Origin: Amycolatopsis australiensis
GTDB lineage: Bacteria; Actinomycetota; Actinomycetes; Mycobacteriales; Pseudonocardiaceae
Length of the DNA: 64,000 nt
NCBI RefSeq assembly: GCF_900119165.1
Contig: NZ_FPJG01000006.1
Coordinates: 5,890,001 to 5,954,000, forward strand
Direction of reading: 5' to 3'
Below the pieces are notes generated by a model, which had not been told where the DNA came from, searched no databases, and saw nothing but the letters and a program-made list of their open reading frames with translations. A program made the translations under genes and the position numbers. Of the stretch, positions 31,992 to 40,704 are shown one piece after another. Position 1 is the stretch's first letter. Every line of letters begins with the position of its first letter.

Positions 31992-32453
31992 GTGAAGGTT
32001 CTGGTGCTCAACGCCGGCTACGAGCCGCTGCATACGGTTTCGGTGCCGCACGCCATTCGCATGCTCGTGCGGCACGTCGCCGAGATCCACGAGGCCGAAG
32101 ACGGTCTCGCGTACGGGCTGTTCCCGCGCCCGAAGATCGTCCGGTTGCTCAGGTACGTCGTGATGAAGTGGCGATATACGCAGCCGCCCCGCTGGTCCCG
32201 GCGCGGCGTGCTGACCCGCGACGGCCACCGCTGCGCGTACTGCGGCGGGCGCGCCACGACGATCGACCACGTGGTCCCGCTCAGCCGCGGCGGTGCGCGG
32301 ACGTCCTGGCTCAACACGGTCGCCGCGTGCGGTGGCACGTCCCGCAGCTGCAACGCGCGCAAGGCCGACAAACTGCCGGCCGAGGCCGGGATGAAGCTGC
32401 GGTTCACGCCGTTCGTCCCGACGTGGGACCAGCTGCACCGGCTCGCCGCGTGA
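31992..32453 (+). CDS. HNH endonuclease
   Basis: A 153-residue protein. CAYCGGRATTIDHVVPLSRGGARTSWLNTVAACGGTSRSCNARKADKLPAEAGM is represented in parts: the CxxC pair, the IDHVVPLSRGG core with the catalytic His, and a second zinc Cys pair followed by NARKADKLP. This is the HNH fold seen widely in actinobacteria, usually unlinked to a restriction system. The GTG at 31992 has GAGGT 5 bases before it; ATG 31980 has no such site. Role likely DNA cleavage, biological purpose unknown. Confidence 0.88.
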   Translation: MKVLVLNAGYEPLHTVSVPHAIRMLVRHVAEIHEAEDGLAYGLFPRPKIVRLLRYVVMKWRYTQPPRWSRRGVLTRDGHRCAYCGGRATTIDHVVPLSRGGARTSWLNTVAACGGTSRSCNARKADKLPAEAGMKLRFTPFVPTWDQLHRLAA

Positions 32454-32538
32454 GGAACGGCGGTGCGCGGCGCGGTCGTTAAGCTCGAACCGATCGTCGC
32501 CCGCATCCGTGTGTTCCGGGGAAGACCGGGAGGTCGTC

Positions 32539-33885
32539 GTGACCGACGCAGGACAGCTGATCGCCGGGCGCTACCGGCTGGCCGAGCGGGCCGGTCAGGG
32601 CGCCATGGGCGTCGTCTGGCGGGCGCGTGACGAGCGGCTCGACCGCGTCGTCGCCGTCAAGCAGCTGAGCTACGACCCGGCCATCGGGCAGGCCGCCGGT
32701 GACCAGGCGGCCCTGCGCGCGCTGCGCGAGGCCCGGCTGGCCGCGCGGCTGCGCCATCCGCACGCCGTCACGGTGCACGACGTCGTCGAGGAGGCCGGCC
32801 GGCCGTACCTGGTGATGGAGTACCTGCCGTCGCGGAGCCTGGCCGGCATCCTGCTCGACCGCGAGGCCCTGCCCGAAGGCGACGTCGCGCGTCTCGGCCT
32901 GCAGATCGCCTCGGCGCTGGCCGCCGCGCACGCCGAGGGCATCGTGCACCGGGACGTCACGCCCGCCAACGTCCTCGTCGCCGAGTCGGGCGCCGCCAAG
33001 ATCGCCGACTTCGGGATCTCCCGCGCCACCGGGGAAGGCACGGTGACCGGCGGCGGGTTCATCGCGGGCACGCCGGCCTACCTGGCCCCCGAAGTCGCCG
33101 GCGGCGGCGAAGCCGGTTTCCCGGCCGACGTCTACGCCCTCGGCGCGACCCTCTACCGCGCGCTGGAGGGCCGTCCGCCGTTCGGCGACGACGAGAACCC
33201 GATCGCGCTGCTGCTGCGGATCGCCCGGGAGGACCCGATCCCGCCGCGGCACACCGGCCCGCTCGCCGAGGTGCTGGGACGGCTCCTGCGGCGCGATCCC
33301 GCCCAGCGCCCGTCGATGGCGGAGGTCCAGGAGCTGTTCGAAGCGGTCGCCGACGGACGCGCGCTGCCGCCGCCCCGGCCCCGCCCGCGCACCGGGACCC
33401 GGCTGCTGCGCGTCCACCGCCCCCGCCGCCGGGTCGTGCTGGCCGGCGCGGGCGGAGCGGTCCTGCTCGCCTTGGGCGTGGTGATCGGGACGGCGCTCGT
33501 CCCGGACGCCACCCCGGTTCCGCCGTCCGCCACCCCGCGGTCCGTCCCGGCCGTCGTCCCGGCGACCCCGGCCGACCTGGGCTGCGCCGCCCGCTACGAC
33601 GTGACGAACTCCTGGCCGGGCGGCTACCAGGTGCAGGTGACGGTCCGCAACGACCGCTCGGCCGGCCTGTCGGGGTGGAGCGTTCGCTGGACCCTCCCGG
33701 CGGGCCACCACATCACGGGCCTGTGGAACGGCACCTTCACGGTCGACGGCTCGACGGTGACCGTCGACAACGCCGGCTGGAACGCGAAGCTCGACGCGGG
33801 CGGCTCCACGACGTTCGGTTTCGTCGCGCTGACCGGCACCGGCGACGCCGCGGGGCGGCCGGAGCTGACTTGCCGGACGGTCTAG
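32539..33885 (+). CDS. Membrane Ser/Thr protein kinase with extracellular CBM2 domain
   Basis: A 448-residue protein. Residues 10-270 are a Hanks-type kinase: Gly loop AGQGAMGVVW, catalytic Lys at 41, HRDVTPAN at 137-144, DFG at 157-159. The usual Lys of HRDxKxxN is Thr141. A single membrane segment spans about 299-321. After a Pro/Thr linker, residues 348-445 form a CBM2 carbohydrate-binding domain with C349/C445 as the likely disulfide and W359, W396 and W414 where CBM2 binding-face tryptophans occur. This suggests a kinase that senses polysaccharide outside the cell. GTG start has GGGAGGT before it. Confidence 0.92.
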   Translation: MTDAGQLIAGRYRLAERAGQGAMGVVWRARDERLDRVVAVKQLSYDPAIGQAAGDQAALRALREARLAARLRHPHAVTVHDVVEEAGRPYLVMEYLPSRSLAGILLDREALPEGDVARLGLQIASALAAAHAEGIVHRDVTPANVLVAESGAAKIADFGISRATGEGTVTGGGFIAGTPAYLAPEVAGGGEAGFPADVYALGATLYRALEGRPPFGDDENPIALLLRIAREDPIPPRHTGPLAEVLGRLLRRDPAQRPSMAEVQELFEAVADGRALPPPRPRPRTGTRLLRVHRPRRRVVLAGAGGAVLLALGVVIGTALVPDATPVPPSATPRSVPAVVPATPADLGCAARYDVTNSWPGGYQVQVTVRNDRSAGLSGWSVRWTLPAGHHITGLWNGTFTVDGSTVTVDNAGWNAKLDAGGSTTFGFVALTGTGDAAGRPELTCRTV

Positions 33886-34757
33886 GACGCCCACTCGCGA
33901 GCCGACCGCTCCAGGCGGTCGAGCACGAGCCGGACATCGGGCCGCCGCGTCAACCCCGAGCGCGTCACGGCGAACACCTTGCGGGTCACCCGTTCCTCGA
34001 GCCGGTGCAGGCCGGCTCCGTGCGCGCCGGCCGGGACCGCCATCGACGGCACCAGCGCCACCCCCGCGCCCGCCGCCGCCAGCGCCACCAGCACGGCGAA
34101 ATCCGCGGATTCCGCGACCACCGACGGCACGAACCCCGCCGCCCCGCAGGCACGTCGGATCATTTCGTGGCAGGACAGATCCGACGCGGGCACCAGCCAC
34201 GGATCGTCGGCGAAGTCGGCCAGCCGCACGGGCTCCTCGACCGGCCGGGCCGTCGCGAGCAGGACGGGCTCCTCGACCAGCATCCGCTCCTCGCACCGCG
34301 GCGGGATGTCACGCGGCAGCAGCGAATAGCTGTGCACCACCGCGATGTCGACGTCCCGGCGGCGCAGCGACGCCAGCGCCGCGTCCGGCTCCTGCTCGAC
34401 CAGCCGCAGCGACACGGGCCCGTCCCACACCCGCGGCAGGAGCTGCCGGGCGGCCGAGGCGAAGGCGGCCACGCGGACCGTGCCCGTCCCGTTCTCGGCC
34501 ACCGCCGCCAGCGCGGACTCCGCGGCGGCCAGGTCGTCGAGGACGACCTCCGCGTGCGAGACCAGCAGCCGTCCCGCGGCCGTGAACTCCAGGGTGCGGC
34601 CGTGCTTTTCCAGCAGCGGAACGCCCGCCTCGCGTTCCAGCGCCGCGAGATGCTGCGAGACGGCCGGACCGGTGAGGTGCAGGGCCGCCGCCGTGGCGGC
34701 CACGGTCCGGTGCTGGGCGAGGGCGTGCAGGACGCGCAGCCGGCGCAGGTCCAACAT
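33882..34757 (-). CDS. LysR-family transcriptional regulator
   Basis: A 291-residue LysR protein. The N-terminal winged helix is MLDLRRLRVLHALAQHRTVAATAAALHLTGPAVSQHLAALEREAGVPLLEKHGR in character, with the periplasmic-binding-like effector domain following (VRVAAFASAARQLLP...). Divergent from the EamA exporter gene across only 44 bases, the classic layout for a LysR regulator and its target. Its stop overlaps the stop of the convergent kinase gene by 4 bases. Confidence 0.9.
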   Translation of the reverse strand: MLDLRRLRVLHALAQHRTVAATAAALHLTGPAVSQHLAALEREAGVPLLEKHGRTLEFTAAGRLLVSHAEVVLDDLAAAESALAAVAENGTGTVRVAAFASAARQLLPRVWDGPVSLRLVEQEPDAALASLRRRDVDIAVVHSYSLLPRDIPPRCEERMLVEEPVLLATARPVEEPVRLADFADDPWLVPASDLSCHEMIRRACGAAGFVPSVVAESADFAVLVALAAAGAGVALVPSMAVPAGAHGAGLHRLEERVTRKVFAVTRSGLTRRPDVRLVLDRLERSAREWAS

Positions 34758-34801
34758 GAAGTCAAGCTTCCTGAATGTGAAAGAAACCGTAACTGGTACT
34801 T

Positions 34802-35752
34802 ATGAAGCTTAACGCCGACGATGGAGCCGTGAAACTCCTGGCCCTCGCCGTCACCGTCGTTCTCTGGGCGGCCGCGTTCCCCGCCATCAAGGTCGGTCTC
34901 GACGGCTACGGCGTCGCCGGGCTCTCGTTCGCCCGGCTCGCCGTGGCGTCGGCCGTGCTGCTGCTCGCCGCGCCGATCCTCAAGGTGCGGCTGCCCCGCG
35001 CGCGCGACCTCCCGCACATCGCGGCCTGCGGGCTCGCCGGGATGAGCGCGTACCAGCTCCTGCTCAACTGGGGCGAAGTGCACGTCCCGGCGGGCACCGC
35101 GAGCCTGCTCGTCTCGGTCGCGCCGGTGTTCAGCGTCCTGCTCGCCGCCGCGTTCCTCGGCGAGCGGCTGACCGCGGCCAAGATCCTCGGCAGCGTGGTG
35201 GCGCTCGGCGGCAGCACGCTCATCGCGGCCGGCAACGGCCTGGCGTACGCGGACTCGGCGTGGGTGGTCCTGGCCGCCGCCGCGGTCCAAGGCGTCTACC
35301 ACTGCTGCACCAAGCCCCTGCTCGGCCGCTACACCGGCCTCGAAGTCGCCTGTTACGCGATGTGGGCCGGGACGCTGTTCCTCCTGCCGCTCGCCCCGCA
35401 GGCCCTGCACGGCTTCGCGGCCGCGCCCGGCGAGGCGACGACGGCGGTGATCTTCCTCGGGGTGCTGCCGTCGGCCGCCGGGTTCGTGGCGTGGGGCTAC
35501 GCGGTCGCCCGGCACTCGATCGCCGTCGCGACCGGGGCGCTGTACCTCGTGCCCGCAGTCGCCTTGGCCGTGTCGTTCGGGTGGCTGGGCGAGGTCCCGA
35601 CGTGGGTGGACGCCGCCGGCGGTGCGCTCAGCATCGCCGGCGTCGTCCTCATCTCCCTCAGCCGTGGATCCGGTCGAACGGCAGCCGCAGCACCTGCCCC
35701 GCCGGAACCGGCGCGTTCGCCAGCCGGATCGCGTCGAGCTCCGGCGCCGTGA
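34802..35752 (+). CDS. EamA/DMT-family transporter
   Basis: A 316-residue membrane protein with about ten hydrophobic helices in two EamA repeats: LALAVTVVLWAAAFPAIKVG and the second beginning SAWVVLAAAAVQGVYHCCTKPLLG. DMT exporters move amino acids, drugs or metabolites. Probably controlled by the divergent LysR gene; the gap contains two AAGCTT-centred words (34763, 34804). GTG 34829 is an alternative start. The last ~30 residues (Ala/Pro/Arg-rich) run antisense into the sialidase gene, a 95-base tail-to-tail overlap that looks like read-through. Confidence 0.85.
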   Translation: MKLNADDGAVKLLALAVTVVLWAAAFPAIKVGLDGYGVAGLSFARLAVASAVLLLAAPILKVRLPRARDLPHIAACGLAGMSAYQLLLNWGEVHVPAGTASLLVSVAPVFSVLLAAAFLGERLTAAKILGSVVALGGSTLIAAGNGLAYADSAWVVLAAAAVQGVYHCCTKPLLGRYTGLEVACYAMWAGTLFLLPLAPQALHGFAAAPGEATTAVIFLGVLPSAAGFVAWGYAVARHSIAVATGALYLVPAVALAVSFGWLGEVPTWVDAAGGALSIAGVVLISLSRGSGRTAAAAPAPPEPARSPAGSRRAPAP

Positions 35753-37514
35753 GCGCCCGGCGGTAGAAGCGGACCTCGTCGAACGAGCCGGTCCAGCGGA
35801 ACTGGTTGTCCAGCCGCTGCCCGAGCTGCAGCTGGAAGGACACGGTCTGGCTGACCGACCCGGCGGCCGCGGGTCCGGCGGCGACCTGGGCGCCGTCCAC
35901 CCGCAGCAGCAGCCGCCCGCCGGTCCGTTCCAGGGCGACGTGGTGCCAGGCCTGGTCGTCGTAGGCCTGGGTGGTCGTGATCGACGCGCTCCCGGCCGCC
36001 GTCGTCATCATCGCGATCAGCCGGTGGTTCGCCGGTTCGCCCCGCAGCCACAGCTGAGGCGCGGTGCTGCCCATGCCGCCCAGCCAGAACAGCACCTGGT
36101 TGCCCTTCGTGGCGCCGTAGCGGAACCACCCCGTCCACGTCAGGTCGCCGTCGCCCGGCGGCTGCGCCGGGTCGTACGGCACGCGGACGTAGTCGTCGAC
36201 GCCGTCCAGCGACAGACCGCCGCCGAAACGCCCGTCCGTCACCGAAGCGCCGCCGAGGACCCGGGCGTCCGCGTGGTGCGACACGTCCGGTGTGGACGGT
36301 CCCGCGGAATCGCGCCAGCCGAGGTACTCCTCGTCGAACCGCGCGAAACGGATCTCGTCACGGGCGTCGACGGCACCGCCCTCGTACAGCAGCCCGATCT
36401 CCGTGGACCGCGCGTGCGGGTCGCTGATCTGGACGAGGTCGGAATACCCGGACCAGTCCGTGGTGACCCGCGTGCCCTGCTCGGCGTTCTCCCAGGTCCG
36501 GCCGCCGTCGTAGGACGAGCGGATCATCATCCAGCGGCGCCGGTCGGTGTCCGACGGCGAGGAGAACAGGATGCGGTCGCCGCGCCCCGCCCGGTCGAGG
36601 CGCAGCGCCGCTCCCTGCACCATCGGCGTCACCAGGTCGGGGATGGTGGTGAAGGACCTGGAAAACGTCTCGCCGCCGTCGCGGCTGATGGCGAAGTCGC
36701 GGTTGCCGATGTCGGTGCCGCCCTGCTCGCGGCCGCCGGCGTAGATCGAGCCGTCGGCCAGCTCGGCGACGGTCACTTCGGACGGCTTCTGCGTGTACGT
36801 CCCGCCGACCGGGTGCGGGTAGCTGTCCACCGCGCCGACGCGCCAGCTGCGCCCGCCGTCGTCGCTGTAGACGAGCCCGGCGTGGTTCTCGATCGAGTGC
36901 GTGCCGTCGCTGGTTTCGGCGTTGACGCCGAACACGAGCCGTCCGGCGTGCCGCCCGCGGGTCAGCTGGATCCCGTGCACCGGGCCGGACGCGTACCAGG
37001 AGTCCCAGTCCGGCAGCTTGGCCTGCGCGCTGATGTCGACCGGCGTGGACCAGGTCAGGCCGTCGTCGTCGCTGTACTGCGAGTGCGGCGTCCGCGGGCA
37101 CGGGACGGCGCAGCCCTTGTCGTCGTCGCGGCCCTTGTTGTACGTCGTGATCAGCACGATCCGGCCGGTGCGCCGGTCCACGATCGGCACGGGGTTGCCG
37201 TGCGTGTCCCCGCCGCCGCGGTTGACCACCTGCAGCGGCGACCACGTCCGGCCGCCGTCGGTGGAGCGCTTGAGCACCAGGTCGATGTCGCCGGTGTCGC
37301 CGCAGTTGTCGATGCGGCCCTCGGCGAAGGCCAGGAGCGTGCCGTGAGTGGACTTGACGATCGCCGGAATGCGGAAGCAGTGGTACCCGGGATCCTGTGA
37401 CGCCTTGAACAGCACCTGCTGGTCGAACCGCGGCGCGGCCTGCGCCGGGCTCACGGCGAGCAGCGAGCCCGCCGTCAGGGCCACCAAGGCGGCCCATCTC
37501 CCCAGTGTTCTCAT
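35658..37514 (-). CDS. Secreted exo-alpha-sialidase (GH33) with C-terminal LamG-like domain
   Basis: A 618-residue protein. Signal peptide MRTLGRWAALVALTAGSLLA, cleaved near AQA-AP. The beta-propeller carries the FRIP motif (YHCFRIPAI) and five Asp boxes: STDGGRTW, SDDDGLTW, SDDGGRSW, SRDGGETF and SYDGGRTW. From about 430 a concanavalin-like LamG domain follows (FGGGLSLDGVDDYVRVP, FDEVRFYRRALTAPEL). It should release terminal sialic acid from host or environmental glycans. ATG 37514 has GAAAGGA 6 bases before it; ATG 37520 overlaps the upstream stop. Last gene of the operon. Confidence 0.93.
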   Translation of the reverse strand: MRTLGRWAALVALTAGSLLAVSPAQAAPRFDQQVLFKASQDPGYHCFRIPAIVKSTHGTLLAFAEGRIDNCGDTGDIDLVLKRSTDGGRTWSPLQVVNRGGGDTHGNPVPIVDRRTGRIVLITTYNKGRDDDKGCAVPCPRTPHSQYSDDDGLTWSTPVDISAQAKLPDWDSWYASGPVHGIQLTRGRHAGRLVFGVNAETSDGTHSIENHAGLVYSDDGGRSWRVGAVDSYPHPVGGTYTQKPSEVTVAELADGSIYAGGREQGGTDIGNRDFAISRDGGETFSRSFTTIPDLVTPMVQGAALRLDRAGRGDRILFSSPSDTDRRRWMMIRSSYDGGRTWENAEQGTRVTTDWSGYSDLVQISDPHARSTEIGLLYEGGAVDARDEIRFARFDEEYLGWRDSAGPSTPDVSHHADARVLGGASVTDGRFGGGLSLDGVDDYVRVPYDPAQPPGDGDLTWTGWFRYGATKGNQVLFWLGGMGSTAPQLWLRGEPANHRLIAMMTTAAGSASITTTQAYDDQAWHHVALERTGGRLLLRVDGAQVAAGPAAAGSVSQTVSFQLQLGQRLDNQFRWTGSFDEVRFYRRALTAPELDAIRLANAPVPAGQVLRLPFDRIHG

Positions 37515-37516
37515 TC

Positions 37517-38794
37517 TCATCCTTTCAGGACGGCGACACCGCGCGGGGCGAGCCGGACCGCGCCGACCGGCCGCGAAGGGTCGGTCAGCAGGTCCGGTGC
37601 GGCGGACGGCAGGTCGACGGTGACCGGCTCGGTGCCGTGGTTGAGCAGGATCAGGTAAGCGCTTTCCGCGCCGTGGCGGACGACGGCCTGCACCCCGGGC
37701 GGAGCCGCGAGCACCGGCGTCACCCCGGCTTCGGCGGTGACGCGGCCGAGCAGCGCCGCCAGGCCGGGCCGGGTGCCGAGGTACCAGGCCACCCCGTCGC
37801 CGAAGGCGTGCCGGGTGATCGCGGGCCGCCCCGCCGGCTCCCCCGAAACGAAGGACGCGACGGCTTCGGCGCCTTCGGGCTCGATCCAGTCGGCCCAGAT
37901 CGTCCCGGCGTCCGGTGTGCCGTCGGCGAACTCGAGCTCGACGGGTTCGTCGAGCGGCCAGAACTCGTCGACCCGCAGGCCGAGGACGTCGCGCAGCGGC
38001 GCCGGATGCCCGCCGAGGTAGGCGCGGTCGCAGCCGTCGACGATGCCGGTGAAGTACGAGACGACCAGGTGGCCACCGGCCCGGACGTACGCCCGCAGGT
38101 TGTCCGCCGTGGCCTGCTCCATGAGGTACAGGTTCGGGACGACGACGAGCCGGTAGCGCGTGAGGTCCCGCGACGGGTGCACGACATCGCAGGTGATGTT
38201 GGCGTCGAACAGCGGGGCGTAGTGCGCGAGGTGCGTTTCCAGCTGGTCCAGCCGCGCCGGGTGCGAGTCGAGTTCCAGCCCGCACCAGCTGGGCCAGTCG
38301 TGCAGCAGCGCGACGTCGGCCCGCACCCGGGTCCCGGCCAGCTCCGGCACCCGGGCCAGCTCCCGGCCGAGCGCCGCCGTCTCGCGGAACGTCCGCGTGT
38401 CGCGGCCGCCGTGCGGGACCATCGCCGAGTGGAACTTCTCGGCCCCGCCGGCGGTCTGGCGCCACTGGAAGAACAGCACGGCGTCGGCACCCTGGGCGAT
38501 GGCCTGCCAGCTGCCGAGCCGCATCGCACCCGGTGGCTTCGGGCTGTTGCGGGGCCGCCAGTTCACCGCGCTCGGCGCCTGTTCCAGCAGCAGCCACGGC
38601 CGGTCCTTGGCGGACCGGACGAGGTCGTAGGCGAACGCGGCCTCGACGTGGGCGCGCGGGTCGCCGGGATCGGGGTAGGAGTCGAGGCTGACGACGTCCT
38701 CGTGCGGCGTCCACGTGTGCCAGTCGAGCGCTTTCTGCACCAGGCCGACGAAGTTGGTCGTGATCGGGACGTCCGGGGTGACCCGCCGGAGCAC
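37517..38794 (-). pseudogene. 5'-truncated GH42 beta-galactosidase
   Basis: About 425 residues of a GH42 enzyme that is normally ~650-690 residues. What remains is the end of the TIM barrel (TPDVPITTNFVG, LLLEQAPSAVNWRPRN with the nucleophile Glu, GADAVLFFQWRQ), the trimerisation domain and the C-terminal domain. The homologous reading continues upstream as SFLTEREVLRR without a start until two stops at 38828-38833 that end the lyase gene. The first ~240 residues, including the acid/base Glu, are missing. Loss by deletion is likely; GTG 38794 could still start a protein. Confidence 0.75.
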
Positions 38795-38830
38795 CTCCCG
38801 TTCGGTCAGGAAGCTCGCCGTAGCGGATCA

Positions 38831-39751
38831 TCAGAGCAGACCGGCTTCGGCGAGCTTTTCTTTGATCCGCAGCAGTTCCTCGTCATCCAGCGGCAGCTGC
38901 GGCGGCGCCATCACGGCGTTGTCGATGAACCCGCGCATCTTCATCGCGGCCTTGAACGCGCCGAGCCCGGCCGAGCCGCGGCCCATCCGGCTCGGCGGCG
39001 CGACGGCCGTGATCGAGAACAGTTTCAGCAGCCGTTCCTGCTCGCGGCGGGCCGCGGCCAGGTTGCCGGACTTGAAGTGGTCGTGGATGAGCACGTACCC
39101 GACCGGGTCGACGTTGCCGAGGCCGGGGACCGCGCCGTCGGCCCCCATCGCCAGGGCCGCGTCCACCACCAGCTCGGATCCGGTGAACACGGCGAAGGAG
39201 TCGAGGCCGCGGTCACGCTTGCCGAGCAGCACCGCGCGGAACGCCGCTTCGTCGCCACTGGAGTCCTTGAGCGCGGCGATGACGCCGTCGGCGGCGAGGT
39301 CGAGCACCAGCCCGCCGTCGAGCTTCGTGTGGACGGCGACCGGGATGTCGTAGGCGACGATCGGCAGCGACGTGCGCTCGCGCAGCAGCCGGAAGTGCCG
39401 GTCGATCTCGGCGACGTGCGTGCGCGTGTAGTAGGGCGCGGTGACGACGACGGCGTCGGCACCGGCGGCTTCGGCCACCCGGATGTGCTCGGCGACCCGC
39501 AGCGTCGTCATGTCGATGCAGCCGGCGAGCACCGGGACGCGGCCGGCGACCTGGTCGACCGTCGTTTCGATGACGACGCGGCGCTGCGCGTCGGGCAGGA
39601 AGGCGACCTCGCTGGAGGAGCCGAGGACGAACACGCCGTGGACACCGGCGTCGAGCTGGACCTCGACGTGGCGGCGCAGCGATTCGGTGTCCACGCTGAA
39701 GTCGTCGTGGAACGGCGTGCACAGCGGCGGGACGATGCCGGCGAACTTCAT
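38831..39751 (-). CDS. Dihydrodipicolinate synthase / N-acetylneuraminate lyase family protein
   Basis: A 306-residue class I aldolase. GVFVLGSSSEVAFLP is a variant of the GxxGE substrate loop, YDIPVAVHTKL has the catalytic Tyr, and AALKDSSGDEAAF the Schiff-base Lys. DapA, NanA (sialic acid lyase) and KDG aldolase share this fold. Its place next to a sialidase and sugar/peptide ABC transporter favours sialate or sugar-acid cleavage over lysine synthesis, by inference. The ATG shares a base with the OppF stop (TGATG). Confidence 0.85.
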   Translation of the reverse strand: MKFAGIVPPLCTPFHDDFSVDTESLRRHVEVQLDAGVHGVFVLGSSSEVAFLPDAQRRVVIETTVDQVAGRVPVLAGCIDMTTLRVAEHIRVAEAAGADAVVVTAPYYTRTHVAEIDRHFRLLRERTSLPIVAYDIPVAVHTKLDGGLVLDLAADGVIAALKDSSGDEAAFRAVLLGKRDRGLDSFAVFTGSELVVDAALAMGADGAVPGLGNVDPVGYVLIHDHFKSGNLAAARREQERLLKLFSITAVAPPSRMGRGSAGLGAFKAAMKMRGFIDNAVMAPPQLPLDDEELLRIKEKLAEAGLL

Positions 39752-40704
39752 CAGGCGGTCACTCCGGTCGGGATCTCGGGATGGATGCAGCGGTAGGTGT
39801 GGCCGCCGTCGGCCACCGACAGCGGCGGCAGCTCGGCCGCGCACTCGCCGGTGGCCTTCGGGCAGCGGGTGCGGAACGGGCACCCGCTGGGCGGGTTGGT
39901 CGCCGACGGCACCGGGCCGGTGAGCACGATCGGCTCCACCGGGTGCAGCAGGCTGGGCGTCGCCGAGAAGAGGGCGCGCGTGTACGGGTGCCGGGCGGCT
40001 TCCGGGAGTTCGGGAGCCGGTGCCTCTTCGACGATCCGGCCCAGGTACATCGTGACGATCCGGTCGCTCATCTTCTTGACGGTCTGGATGTCGTGCGAGA
40101 CGAACACCATCGCCAGCTCCAGCTGCTCGCGCAGGTCGAGCAGCAGGTTGAGGATCTGGGCGCGGACCGAGACGTCGAGGGCGGAGGTGGGTTCGTCGGC
40201 GACCAGCAGCGCGGGCCGCAGGGCCAGGGCCCTGGCGATGGCGACGCGCTGGCGCTGGCCGCCGGACAGCTGGCCGGGCACGGCGTCGGCGACGCTCGGC
40301 GGCAGGCCGACCAGGCTCATCAGCTCGCGGACGCGGTCGTCGCGCTCGGCCGGCGTGCCGACGCGGTGGACGTCCAGCGGGTCGCGGATGATCCTGGCGA
40401 CCGCCAGCCGCCGGTTCAGCGCCGTGGCCGGGTCCTGGAACACCATGCCGACCTCGCGCCCCGACCCGGACTCCAGTGGTTTCCCGCGGAAGCGGACGCT
40501 GCCCGCGGTCGGCCGCTGCAGCCCGACGATCACCTTGGCCAGCGTCGACTTGCCGCAGCCGGACTCGCCGACGACGCCGATCGTCTCGCCCGGGTGCACG
40601 ACCAGGTGCGCGTCGGTCAGCGCGTAGACGTTCCGGTGGCCGAACAGGCCGCGGCCGCGGATCTTGTGGACGACGTGGACGCCGTCGACCTCCAGCAGGT
40701 TCAC
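39751..40704 (-). CDS. ABC transporter ATP-binding protein, OppF/DppF type
   Basis: A 317-residue ATPase. [18 protein letters not shown] is Walker [16 protein letters not shown] the signature, [14 protein letters not shown]alker B, and SHDIQTV the switch His. The Cys-rich tail ([14 protein letters not shown]...) is the oligopeptide/dipeptide ABC C-terminal motif. It pairs with the OppC-OppD fusion to power uptake. The GTG overlaps the previous stop (GTGA). Confidence 0.92.
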   Translation of the reverse strand: MNLLEVDGVHVVHKIRGRGLFGHRNVYALTDAHLVVHPGETIGVVGESGCGKSTLAKVIVGLQRPTAGSVRFRGKPLESGSGREVGMVFQDPATALNRRLAVARIIRDPLDVHRVGTPAERDDRVRELMSLVGLPPSVADAVPGQLSGGQRQRVAIARALALRPALLVADEPTSALDVSVRAQILNLLLDLREQLELAMVFVSHDIQTVKKMSDRIVTMYLGRIVEEAPAPELPEAARHPYTRALFSATPSLLHPVEPIVLTGPVPSATNPPSGCPFRTRCPKATGECAAELPPLSVADGGHTYRCIHPEIPTGVTA

